Of a DNA stretch of 64,000 bases, positions 33,340 to 44,546 are shown piece by piece (position 1 is the stretch's first letter; each line of letters starts with the position of its first letter). A program made the translations under genes and the position numbers. The stretch covers positions 62,001 to 126,000 of the forward strand of contig NQMI01000108.1 in NCBI GenBank assembly GCA_002270565.1, given 5' to 3'. Source of the stretch: Stenocarpella maydis. Lineage: Eukaryota > Ascomycota > Sordariomycetes > Diaporthales > Diaporthaceae. The notes beneath the pieces are model-generated. The model was not told the DNA's origin and did no database searches. It saw only the letters and a list, made by a program, of their open reading frames with translations.

Positions 33340-36300
33340 CCTTAAAGGGGTCACCCAAGGTAGTAATAATGCTATCCTAGCAGAGCTTTAGAGTAAATTT
33401 ATAGTTCTTAATCTCACATTAAGTAAGGAATATATAGGCAACAATCTTATCTTCTACCTTATTATCATTATTATTAGTAGTAGGGTTATTATTGTTATCA
33501 TTTATAGTAATAACCGCCTTCTGCTTGCTCTTAGTTCCCCGTGGCCGTCCTTATTATTAAGGGACTACCGGGTTAGGGATAGCTGGTATAGGGTCTGGCT
33601 TAAAGCATACTAGCTCCTTAGGGATATTATTAGGGTTCAGCAGATTAATAGGTCCTTCTTTATCCCAATAGTATAGCTATATAAAGGTTAACCGGAAAAC
33701 AACTGGTTTATTTAGTAAGTTAATTATTATATTATAGTTATTAGTAGAGAGCAGTTTATATAGGCCTTACTACTTAATCTTTTCTTACTATATATATACT
33801 TTACTCTAGCGTGAAAGACTTAAAATTCCTAATATATCTAGGCTATTCCTTATATATAATGCTTTATTAATTTTATATACTACATTAATTCTCCTAATCT
33901 CCTTTATTGCCTTCTATACTACCTCAGCTCTCCTTAAAGTAGATGGTATAGGGGCAGAATCTTCTATTATACATAAGTATGCTCCAAACACTAGGAGAGT
34001 TAGCACAAGGCCATCCAAGCTAACTATATTATTAACTGCTATAAAGCTTATTTATAGTATGGCTTCTTTAGTAAATATAGTTAATAACTTAGTATATAAG
34101 ATATTAAAAGCCCTATATAAAGGAGTATAATATTACTCTACTTTACTAATTAACTAATATACTTCTATAGATATTTATTTATATATAATCCCTATAATAT
34201 ATACTATACTCTTAAACTTACTAAAAGCAAAGTTAGTCCCTACATTAGATATAAGGCGGTTTAGGGGACCCATATATATATTAATCTAGCAACTTTATAG
34301 GGCTTCTTATATATCTTTAGTGGAAAGAGAAGGTAAGAATTATCCAGCTTGGAAGGAAGTAGCTAAGTTAATAATGTATAATATAGGAAGGCCTATCAAG
34401 TATATTATATTTATAACAACCTTATAGTTAAAGTTAATATTATTATGGAGGTTAAACTTGAATCTTTAGGGCATAAGAGAGTGCATTTAGCAGTAGTAAT
34501 AGAACTTGGTAATAGCCTCTAATGCTAAGGAATTAATATTATGGCTTGCGCTTATTAATAGCTGGGAAAGATAATTAATAAATGGGTGCCTAAATCATTT
34601 ATATAGTTGCTATAGTTTGACTTCTATAAGGAAGAGAATGGGGGTCTTATTATCCTTATTAATATTTATAAGGAACTATAGGTATCCCTACTTCTAAGTA
34701 ATAGAAAACATCTTCTCATACTACCAATTTAGCTTATATTATATAACTTCATTAGTTATATTTCACATAAAGAGTAAGTACACATTTATATCTTGCATAT
34801 ATAAGAGGAAGGGGGTTGCTATCTTGATTATATAGAATGTTAAGTTGCTAGCTGCTATATTAACTATAGTTGCTCCTATTAACTGTAGTAGTTTTCCTAG
34901 TCTGAAGCAAACTAATGCTTTGCCTGCACAAGACTTATTAAGAGCAATGGGTAATAGTTGCTACAGAGCAATATATTGGTTATACCCAGCAGTAGAATAG
35001 TTGGCTGCGTTGGTATCCGGGAGGATAACCTGGAAGCGCTAGCGTGAGTAGTTATTTATAATAAAGACTTCCTTAATATCACCGGCTTCCTTATCAGCTT
35101 TATTATTACTGCTGCCAACATTATTCTCATTAGTTATAGAGCTGGGACCATCCTAGTCCTCCTTATTATTATTAATACTAAAGGTATAAAGGAAAGCTTG
35201 GTCTACCAACCACATATAGTTTTCTTAGGCTTTAGTATTGCTGATAAATATACTGGTGCTCTCCTGGTTATTGCCCTTATAGTTAATGCCCTTATAGTTA
35301 ATAAAGAACGTATAAAATTCATTATTTAAAAGGGGTTAATCTATAGCACTATATATATTTATATATGTACCTTTAGCCCTCTGGCGCTCTTTAAAAGAGT
35401 GATTTAATAACTAGTATCCTTTCTTCTAGTAAATAAAGTATTTCTTCTTATATAGGGGACTATTTCCATTATTCCTTCTATAAGGGTAGTTATATCCTCT
35501 AAAGAGCAGCTGGAAGTTGCCTTAAGGATAGTAATTACCTTATCCTGGGGAATATCGCCCATGCATAGAGTTCCTTAGGTAGTTGCCTCTATGCTACCAG
35601 TTGTTATTATACTAGCGGTTAAGATAAAACTAGTTACTATTAAGGTACTGCTTATTATCTTATTCTTCATCCTCATTATAGTTACCATCCTATTTAGTAT
35701 TATTGCCTTGCTTTATAGTATATGATTGGGAGGGGCGTTAAGGCCCTAATGATATAGCGTAATGATGGAGCATATTATATACTTCATTAGCAGTAGCCAG
35801 GGCTATTAGTTTAATAAAGTAGAACTCGGGTATATTGCATATAGTATAGATAAGGTTATCATATAGTGGTTTGTTTCTAAGTGCTTCTTTATAGCTAAGT
35901 ATTTAAGAGTATTGCTTTATATTTTTAATTAAAATTTCCACTATTTCTAATAAGGTTTTGCCCTTATTCTTCTGCTATATTGATGTAAAAGTAGTAGTAT
36001 TTTATATTGTTAAATATACTCATTATCTGCTATCTGTATTGAATTATTGCTTAAGTTTGGCATATACTATAGTAAAGGTATCCTTATCTATAATTAACTA
36101 TATATAAAAATCCTTAGCTTCACCCTTTAATATCGCGGGTAATACTACCCGGAAGTAAGTTGGGTATAGGTAGTTGTTTTTACAGACGTTATAAAAGAGA
36201 CGGATTTTATTATTAAGTACTTCATCCGTTGCTCCAGTGAATTTCTCATCGTTTAAGTAGTGCTTAGCTATATTAGCAAATATGCCCTTCTCCAGTAGTA

Positions 36301-37607
36301 TAGCATATAGCTATTGCAGAGGGATTATAGCATGCTTCTCATAGGTAGCTCGGGATTCCTCCCACTTGAGTGTTAATCTATAGCCATTAGAAGTCTTATA
36401 GTTGTATATGCCCTATGGCTAATGGGATGGGGACTGAGATCTGGGTATAGCTGGGGCAGTAGGTTGTAATATAGGTCCGTAAATACTTGGGCCTATCCCT
36501 CTGTTGCTACTTAGTACTAGTTGGCATTCCTTAAATAATAAACTATTATTAAAGGAGATATAGTTATAATATCTCTTCAACTATATTATCTATTAGTGCT
36601 AGTATTACACGGATGCTGGGGCTTTTAATAAGGAATCTATCTCCAATAGTTCTATAAAGGCCTTTACATTATTATTAACCTATAGGTATATTCCCTTACT
36701 TTACAGTATCTTCTTAAGGGCAGTAAGGATATCATAATGAATTGCTCTAAATGTTTGCTCTTTCCAGTCCCTAAAGTCATCCTTAAAGTTAATATAGACT
36801 TCCTAGCCGGTATGCCTTGCATACACTTGGTGGCATGCTTGCACATAAGTATTAAAATGGATTGCGTATGGTCTTGGGTTACTTAGAGCATCTGGATCCG
36901 AGTCTACCCCTTATAGACTGGGGTTAAGACTCATCTTAATAGTGGCCTCCCTAAGTGATATATCCTTGATTATATTTAATAATTTGATAGGGTTAAGACT
37001 AGTAGAGACTGTTAGTATGGCTGTTAATGCTGATGGTATAGGGGTATTATCTTTATTATAGGGGTTCGCTATTGTGATATTTGGATTATATAGTTAGTAT
37101 ATAGTATTATAGCAAAGAATAGAGGTGTGCTGGGATAAAGTAGGAGTAAAAAAGATGGTGATAAGGGGTAGTAAGTGTATAGGGGTAAGCTATTAGCAGG
37201 GGTAGTGAAGATGTGCTGGCTGGTAAGGTTAATTTCGGCTGGTGTAGCTGATTGCCGAGGGGATTGCTGGGGTAGTTGCCGATGGGTACTAAAGTAGTAA
37301 TATCTCTAGTATTGTCTTTAAGAGTAGCCGTAGGTTGGCAATATTATATAGCCTTATGCATTTCGCGATTGCTTTCTGATGATACTTAGGGCGTGATGGA
37401 CGCGCATGAGATAAAGGTGGAGTATAGCGTTACACATGTAGAGCCCTCTTCTTCTCACAATGGGTAGTAACGATATCGCTGAAGACCACCGGAGTGTTTT
37501 TAAGGAGTAATGCCGTTAGTACCATTAGCACAGCCACTGTTAAAGCAGTAATAATCTATCTCTTTAATCCTTGCTAATCTGTGGTCGCCCTTGCAACTAC
37601 TAATTAG
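33340..37607 (-). mobile_element. Ty1/copia relic B: integrase, gag zinc-knuckle region and gag
   Basis: On the minus strand the 3' part (34090-33345) encodes a decayed integrase C-terminus (AVNNIVSLDGLVLTLLVFGA, AIKEIRRINVVYKINKALYI, followed by CFKPDPIPAIPNPVV), which repeats the segment 32740-31990 with about 10% difference. Around 35500-35350 a gag zinc-knuckle is recognisable only as its remnant (KKKYFIYKKKGY, then LLNHSFKERQRAKG), the Cys codons having become Tyr by G-to-A change. At about 36830-36600 a gag core remains (DWKEQTFRAIHYDILTALKK). Frames are riddled with TAG/TAA. The order gag-integrase on the minus strand fits a 5' LTR at 37608-37820. Confidence 0.72.
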
Positions 37608-37820
37608 TATTGGATGGGTTACGTATTGCAATATGAGTGGGGTGTTGTTCTTGTATTTCTCTCTGTCTCAAGTAGTGGGTGTAGTGGGCGTAGCCCGCCA
37701 GCTATCTCGGGTCTATATAGTGGGTGGTAGTTGCTTAGTAAGCAACTACGCCCTCTGGCTACAGTACGGTGGCTGTAGCGATAGCCCACCAATGTGCTGT
37801 TGCACACTACTATTGCCACA
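37608..37820 (-). repeat. LTR of a Ty1/copia-type retrotransposon, right copy
   Basis: This matches 28878-29092 over its whole length. Its first bases read TATTGG instead of TGTTGG, a G-to-A change in the terminal dinucleotide. The five bases outside the two LTRs differ (cttgc on the left, gtaat on the right), so no target-site duplication is visible for a single insertion. Confidence 0.75.
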
Positions 37821-40073
37821 GTAATAATATTTCCTCGTGGAGGAGCACAGGCCGAGATCTGTAGAGAAGCTAGCGTCATCTGGATTTCCTGGTTACTTAG
37901 AATATATTATATAGGCATGAATATTATAGAAAGAGTTAGCGGTAACCTTAAGTGCTAACATTATTAACCCGGATTACGCTATCCCCCCTCTCCGTGCCCC
38001 AGAACTCCATCATACTTTATCATATAAACTCAACCTTCTTAAGAGCCTATATTAAATTAAATGAAAGCTCTATAAACTATAACCTTTTATATATATTTAT
38101 GGATATATAAATAATATTTCATTATCCCTTCCTAGGTATAAGGTTAGGGTTATAAGAAATATTTAGAATAATAAGGTTTTATATAATGAAACTTTAACCT
38201 ATATAATAAATACTATTAAGGTTTAAGTTTTTATAAAATTTTAAATGTTTTTCATAACTCCTTTATATAAAAGAATAGCCTTATTTATTACCTTAAAGGA
38301 ATAATATATATAATTTCTCTTTAATAAGATTTATTTATAATAGCTCTATTAAGTTAGCTTAAACATTATATTTTATTAAGTTATAAAATAACAAGGATAA
38401 TTATATTAAAGCATTGTGTAATTTATAATATAAAAAGATATAAATATCTTTTACTATATATTAAATACTAAGTATATAAGGAGACTAATATTATATTATC
38501 TCTGTATTAATTTCAAATGATTATATACATAGATTCTAGTTTAAATATATAAAATTAAAATAATAATAACATAAAGTTTATACTCTTATAAAGTAATAAT
38601 TCAATACTAATATAAATTATTCTTAATACTAAGTTAATTAAATAATACTTTCTTTTATATATCTAAAAAGAATGATTTTAAAAAAATAAATGAATAAAGG
38701 TACTAAAGATATTATTAAATTAATTATAGCTTATATAAAAAGTTCTTAATTAGGAATACTAAGGAGAAACTAATCTTTATATAGCTATATTATATATTTA
38801 TTAAAGTATTACAAAATTTAGGTTTATAATTACTAGCTTTAAATTAATAAAATTAGTTAAAAATAAGTAATTAAGTATAGTTAGTATTAATGAGTATTAA
38901 GTTTAATTAATTATTTAGCCTTAAGTAGGTACCAGGGTTAATAAAAGTTAATAAATATTTATGAAAATATTCTACTTACTAATATAATCTACTTATTAGT
39001 AATTTATATTATATATATTATAAATTTATAACTTTGATTATGATGAAATATCAATAATATCAAAGTAAAGTTAAGTAATTATATAAGTTAACATTTAAAG
39101 TTTATATAAAATATTTAAATGCAATTATCTAAAATATAATAATTAATGTGAGTTTTTAGTTAATAAACCTAATGAATATATTTATATCTATAGGGCATTT
39201 AAAGGGGAATTGTTTTAAGTAATATAATTACAATAATTAAGAGCTATTAAGGCTATTCCTAAATAAATACTCAGCTTAATTATTAAAGAGCTATTCTAAG
39301 CTATATCATTTAGTAATAATAAATATAAGCTTGTATAATTTATTTTTTTAATTTATCTTCCATAGCCTACTTAACTTATTAATAAGTCAATAATGCTAGT
39401 AACGTAATAGATTATTTAGCTCATTATATCATTACTAATTTAAATAATCTATTTTAATCTTAGTAAGTAAAATAGGTTATATATACTAATAGCTATATTT
39501 CTTCTTATAAGCCTAGCTAGCTAGCCTATGTGGCTTATCTATACCTTTAGGGAATTAATAGTCTATTCCTAGTTCTATTTCTATTATATTTATAATAAAT
39601 ATAGTCTTCTTATATTATTAATTTTACTAAACTTGAAAAAGGGGTTTAATTTATATAATAAATATATTTCTATATAAGTTTTCATAATATTAAATTAGCT
39701 ATTAGCTAAAAATAATTTTAAACTTAATATAATAATATTAAATAAATTAAAGTAAAAGACAGCTTCAAACTCATTAATATTAATATAAATTATTATAATT
39801 CAAGATTAATACTAATAATATAAAATATTTATTTCTAACTTAATATTAATTAATAAAAGTAATTAAATAGTTATTATTTATAATATATATTATAAATTAA
39901 TTCCTTATAATTTAATTAAAATATTTTTAATCCTTTAGAGTAAATCTTATCAATATAATTAAGAATAGGAGGGACTGAAAGAATATCACTAGTCTACAGA
40001 AATTATTCTAAAGTTGCTCCTATATATGTGTAGAATATAATTCCCAAATTTAATTCGAGATAATTGTAAATTA
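37821..40073. other. Extreme AT-rich desert, no gene seen
   Basis: About 2.2 kb, by eye more than three quarters A+T, dominated by TA, AT and AA steps. No frame, motif or repeat family could be read. It probably represents an older repeat decayed beyond recognition. Confidence 0.6.
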
Positions 40074-40185
40074 GTCTTCGTGGCTCAGTTGGTTAGAGCG
40101 TTGGTCTCATACTGTTGTATGATCTTCTGGATTACTAGGAGAACGCCCAATCCAAAGGTCGTGAGTTCGAGTCTCACCGAGGACA
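40074..40185 (+). tRNA. tRNA-Met (CAT) with a 38-nt intron
   Basis: The acceptor stem GTCTTCG/CGAGGAC pairs over 7 bp with one G-U. The D arm is GCTC/GAGC with the A box TGGCTCAGTTGG. The anticodon loop is CTCATAA with anticodon CAT at 40108-40110, and the T arm is GTGAG-TTCGAGT-CTCAC. The intron 40112-40149 starts one base after the anticodon, the canonical position, and the spliced tRNA is 74 nt. The discriminator base is A. A T5 run at 40195-40199 fits a Pol III terminator. The anticodon stem TTGG(T)/(T)CCAA and loop resemble fungal elongator tRNA-Met, so this is probably the elongator form. The arms appear undamaged although the surrounding DNA is heavily decayed. Confidence 0.9.
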
Positions 40186-40194
40186 CGACTTAAA

Positions 40195-40199
40195 TTTTT
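40195..40199 (+). terminator. Pol III T-run terminator of the tRNA gene
   Basis: Five T residues lie 10 bases after the tRNA 3' end. Confidence 0.6.
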
Positions 40200-40489
40200 G
40201 ATGCTCTCCTGACTGCATACTGTGCACATCTTTTCTCCAAATCATTCTTCAAGAATAGTTTTTGTTCCTAGAGTCTGAATGAATGGAATTAAAAACTTAT
40301 GGACTATAGGAATAAATATTATAAGTATTATAGGTATATCTTCTCTTACTTTGTTTATCTAATTCTTTATTATTTACTTAAAATACTTTATAAATAAGAT
40401 ATTAATATATAATATATTACTTAAGTAATTTATAAGTTTTTATTAATTTAAGTTTAAGCATTAAAAAAGGATCATAAATATTTATTTAA

Positions 40490-40925
40490 AAAAAAACCTA
40501 TTAAGATTACCCTAACTTAGAGAGCTTAAGTAGCTAGAAAGTGGTCCTTTACTTTAGGTAAGTAAAAAATATTTATAAAAGTTCTTTTAAGTATATAAAG
40601 GGCCCTTTCTCTAGGTATATAAGGGTTCTTCCTTTAATTATATAGAGCTCTCTCTTTTAGGTATATAAAGGGCCCTCCTCTAAGTATATAGAGGGCCCTC
40701 CCTTAGGGTATGTAGAGGGCTCTTATAGAAGCCCTTCCTCTGGGTATATAGAGGGTACTATTGGGTAGTATGTAGTATAAAGGAGGTTTTCTAGAGGAGC
40801 AAGTGGAGTGAGTAATGAAAGCAGACCCCCTTTATGCTTATTTAAGCCATAATACCGAGATTATTTAGATGAATAGCTTTTAGTACCGGGGGGGGGGGGC
40901 CTTTCCACCTGGTATAATTTGACTT
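40490..40925 (+). repeat. Dispersed GGGCCC-rich repeat, copy B
   Basis: This has the same block order as copy A (26596-26960): ACTTAGAGAGCTTA, repeated AAAGGGCCCTCCTCTAAGTATATAGAG-type units, GAAGCCCTTCCTCTGGGTAT, AAGTGGAGTGAGTAATGAAA, then TTATTTAAGCC. Compared with copy A many C and G positions are T and A. A run of 12 G lies at 40888-40899. Confidence 0.65.
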
Positions 40926-41246
40926 AGACTAGCAGTTTCAGCCTCATATCGAGGCTATCGCTATTTCCTTACTGACAGGCTATTATTTATTAAACTTATA
41001 GTTATCAGCATTATATTTATCTAATGCAGAGTCTCTGAGCGTTTACAATTGTGTGATCGGGCTGCTCTCTCTGTCTCTCATTCCTTTATAAAAGGCTATT
41101 TTGATCTGATCAAAAAAGACACCAGCTTCAATAATCCATACTTATTATTGACATCCTCGCCCTCCACAACCAGCTTCCTCCCCAGGATCCGCCTCATGCA
41201 CACGCCCAAGCGGGCTGAGAACAACCCACTGTCTCCCACATGCTAC
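40926..41246. other. Right border of the repeat island
   Basis: GC content rises to normal by about 41150, where the 3' flank of the aldo/keto reductase gene begins. No other feature was seen. Confidence 0.5.
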
Positions 41247-42386
41247 TCACCTCCAGTCATCCTCATTATAATGGTCCCTCCAGAACCCCCGGAAGTGCTT
41301 CTTCAGCCCCAAGTCCGAGATCTCCCCGACCTCCTCAGGCGTTAGCTCAAACGCGGGCAGCGTGTCCACATACTCCCTGAGCCTCTCCTCGCGCGAGCTC
41401 GTCGTGACAGCTATGACGCCCTGGTCGAGCGTCCACCGCAGCGCCACGTCCCCCTCAGTCACACTGTACTTCTTCGCCAGCTTCGCATACACGCCATCGA
41501 CGGGCCCCGGCGCCGCCTTGGTGATGGCGGTCAGTCCGGCGTATCCGCTGATATCAATTCCGTTCTTGCGGTGGTAGTCGAGCAGCCTTGATTTCCCACC
41601 GTCCGTGATGTGCTGCAGGTACGGATGGAACTCTATCTGGTTGATGGCGGGTTTGACCATCGCCGTCTGCAGCACCGCGTCGAGGTCCTCCTGGATGTAA
41701 TTCGACACACCGATGGATCGCGCGCGCCCAGAGGCCCGGATCGCCTCCATCTCGGCCCACTTTGCCTGGAGGAGCTTGGGGTCGCCGCGCCCGAAGAATG
41801 GCGAGTGGATTAGGTACAGGTCGACGTAGTCCAGGCCGAGCTTCTTCAGCGACGCCGAGAAGTTCTCCTCGATCGGCTTGTCGGCCTTGACAGTCGCCTT
41901 GGTTGTGACAAAGAGCTTCTCGCGCGCTATCCCCGATGCCCTGATGGCGGTGCCGAGCTCCTCCTCGTTGTTGTAAACTGTGTTCATTCTGTTAGTTTAT
42001 CTGTGAGATGAGCGCGGTGTGGGGTTCTGCTTGCTCTCGGCCCCGTCCAGGTGTGTGAAGCCGGCCGACAGTGCCTTCAGCGTCACGTTGACAATGCCAT
42101 GATCGAATTCGTCGCTCCCCTTGGCGTTCTTAGTGCCCAAGCCGTAGGCGATCTATTTCCGAGTGAATCAATACCGGGCTCAGCCTTACGGAGCGAGTAA
42201 TGGGCAACGTACCGTGGGGATCTCGTGGCCATCATTAAGCTTCAGGCTGGGAACATTGTGAGCGGGCGCCAGTTCGTTGCCTTGGAGAGGCCGTTGCAGA
42301 CTGTCGAGGTCCTGGCTGGTCTGCTCCCAGATGGATGATGCAGCAGCGCAGAGCGCTGGCAAGACCAGCAGGGACAGACGAGACAT
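41247..42386 (-). CDS. Aldo/keto reductase with N-terminal signal peptide
   Basis: Exons are 42386-42213, 42152-42035 and 41977-41247, giving 340 residues. Intron 1 (60 bp) is GT-AG. Intron 2 (57 bp) appears to use a GC donor (GAGA|GCAAGC) with a CACAG acceptor, as no GT fits the frame. The AKR tetrad is complete: D94 (FTHLDGAE), Y99 (IYNNEEE), K124 (LFVTTKAT) and H155 (VDLYLIHSPF). Also visible are SIGVSNYIQEDLDAVLQ and PAINQIEFHPYLQ. AKRs reduce aldehydes and ketones with NADPH. The protein begins MSRLSLLVLPALCAAASSIW, which looks like a secretion signal followed by about 30 extra residues before the barrel, unusual for this normally cytosolic family. The C-terminus ends FRDHYNEDDWR-like (WRDHYNEDDWR), typical of fungal members. 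Confidence 0.88.
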
Positions 42387-43023
42387 GTACCCGGGTCTGA
42401 GGTGCTGGTTTGAGGCAGATCGGAGATCGTGTCCTTCCCGTGGTGAATTTTGGATGGCAATGCCTTGGGTGAAGATGATTCCTCTTTTTCTAATAGCTGC
42501 CGAGTAGTGAGTGGTTCAGCTCGAAGTTCAGATATCACGGGATGGCGCCTGAGATCCGAATTCTGAAATCGGAATCGATCGGTTTCGTTGTCTGCGGGGC
42601 TGGTGACGTGATCGACCTCTCCGCCCGCCATGCTCAGAGCCGGGAATGTGTAACCTTCCGAGCTCGTGGAAGAGGACGGCACATCAACCCTCGAATCACG
42701 TCTTCATCATGCTGAAGGAGCAGCTATCTTCGACAGATTGACTCGAGGCCAGATACCCAGAACCGGATCTACCCACTCCAAGCCTCATAGTATTACCCTC
42801 GATCTATTTGTCTCATCGAGTACTACCACGGAAGTCTAGCCAGGGCCCTTGCTCGGCAGAGCCCAGCGGAGGGTTTCGGATCAGTGCACAGGGGTCCTGG
42901 TCGGATCGTGGACCCACCGCCAGCTTGCAACGTTTATTTTGACGTCGCCGGAGCGGTTGTTTTGAACTTCACCTACCAGGCCCCAGGGCAGGCCACAAGA
43001 CCTCGTTGCATTCGTCTTGTGAT
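42387..43023. other. Intergenic, no gene seen
   Basis: This is the upstream region of the aldo/keto reductase gene and the 3' flank of the broken glycosyltransferase-like fragment. No further feature was recognised. Confidence 0.5.
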
Positions 43024-43620
43024 TCAACCCACCGTGCACTCAATCTTCTCAACGGTCCAGCCACTAGTGTCGCGCTCTTTATCGTCCTTTGGCGGGTTAC
43101 CCGGCCTCGCAGGCTGGAAGCTTGCTCTCACGGCGCAGCAGTCGTTGGTGGGTCCACTGGAGGCAAGCCGGGTGCTCGTCGCATGCCCTGGCGCAGTCGC
43201 CCGGGCTTCCGTGCGCCAGCTTTTGCAACTCAGACTTTTGGTCCTCGTTCTTTTATCTTTTTTTCCGCCTGTCCTCCCAGTCATGGTCTGGTGAATCGAA
43301 GTTGATATAGTACCACCAGTTGGAATAGCTTCCACAGGCCCCCCCCTCACGAATACGAGCCTGGGCTCAAAGTACTTGTGATAGACTTCCTTCAGCACCA
43401 TGGGCTCTTTGTTCTTGGCGTATTGTTTGTGTTTCAATTCCCAGTAGTCAGAGACCTCCTCGCTGCCCATGTGGTGCATCGCCCCAACGGCGTCACACCA
43501 CTGTCCGGCCCAGAAACGAAACGTTGGTGGTTTCTCGCCGTTCCTCATACCGGAATTAGTTGCAGCCTGGCCACAGTACGACAGGACGTGAAATGAAGCA
43601 AGACAATTGAATATGTATGC
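43024..43620 (-). pseudogene. Broken C-terminal fragment resembling a fungal fringe-like (GT31) glycosyltransferase
   Basis: The coding text jumps between two minus-strand frames. Frame 1 gives SYCGQAATNSG, FRFWAGQWCDAVGAMHHMG and LKEVYHKYFEPRLVFVR. Frame 2 then gives SYSNWWYYINFDSPDHDW and CARACDEHPACLQW. Frame 1 resumes at the end with TSGWTVEKIECTVG. The first switch falls at or near a run of eight C (43339-43346). A TAA also interrupts frame 2 after EDRRKKR. The pattern of a WC..HH segment, a PAN-like CxxxC..CLQW segment and an SGW.(V)..IE end recalls fungal GT31/fringe-type proteins, whose N-terminal catalytic part is missing here. Homopolymer sequencing errors could explain part of the damage, but the absent 5' half argues for a true fragment. 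Confidence 0.5.
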
Positions 43621-44546
43621 TTCTGTGTATCAACATGGCTGACCACAAAACAAGAGTCAATTTTGACCAGTCCAAGTTACCTACATTTCTAAGTAGTTAG
43701 TTGCCTAGCAGTCTGATCAACATCGAGTCTGATTACCGGCATGAAGCAAGCCGCAACTTTCAGGGTTCCCACCAGTCAGGCAAGATGATTATGGAGGCGC
43801 TCAGTCTCATCTTTAGCTTCGTATTTTAATTCTTGATGGGTCAAAAGCAGGCTGTGAAGCCGAGTTTACAATCAGCCTCTTTCGACCAATGTCAGAGGGG
43901 TGAGACACACATACTTACTAGTAGCAACCGCCCATCCCAGCCGGCCTCATTTTTTATCCTACTCCCTGTATCACTAGCTCCTCGACAGGTTTCCGTCTTG
44001 TCTTTGCTAAAGACGATGACGTCTTCGCTCGCGGTGCTCAATTCTCCGGAAAGCCCGTGCCCTTCAGCAGTCTAAGGCTGGTGGCTGGGACTTCAAGCCG
44101 CATTCAGCATAAATGATATTGGTGCTTGAAAGAGGGAGGCATGCTGCTTGAAGGCCATTCTCTACAAAGAAGACTCATTTCAGCTTTGCAAGCCAGAGCT
44201 TCATGCCACGCATCGAACCCTCCAATCGGTGCCAGTGGGGCTTACACTCGAGCTGTACCACTAAGAAATCCATTAAGAACCGGATTAAGTTGAAAAGGAT
44301 TTATGGAAAAAAAAAAGAATTAAGTTCACCATTCCTCTGATAGCGAAGAGGATAGAAGTAGTACAACATCTCGATCCATCCACAGCCTTCTCTCCTTCAG
44401 ATCTCACCCAACATGTGACATGTCCTGACCCGTTGCTCGAATCCCACTCAGTCTTCCAATTTAGATGGCATCCCTGTCTTATGTATTCAGTTCTTCCAGT
44501 TTGCCCCAGAAAGCGCAAAGATACATATGAGGCCTGATCTGCGACA
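43621..44546. other. Intergenic, no gene seen
   Basis: The sequence was read on both strands with no motif-bearing frame. A run of 10 A with TTAATC/GATTAAG context lies near 44305-44315. Confidence 0.5.
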
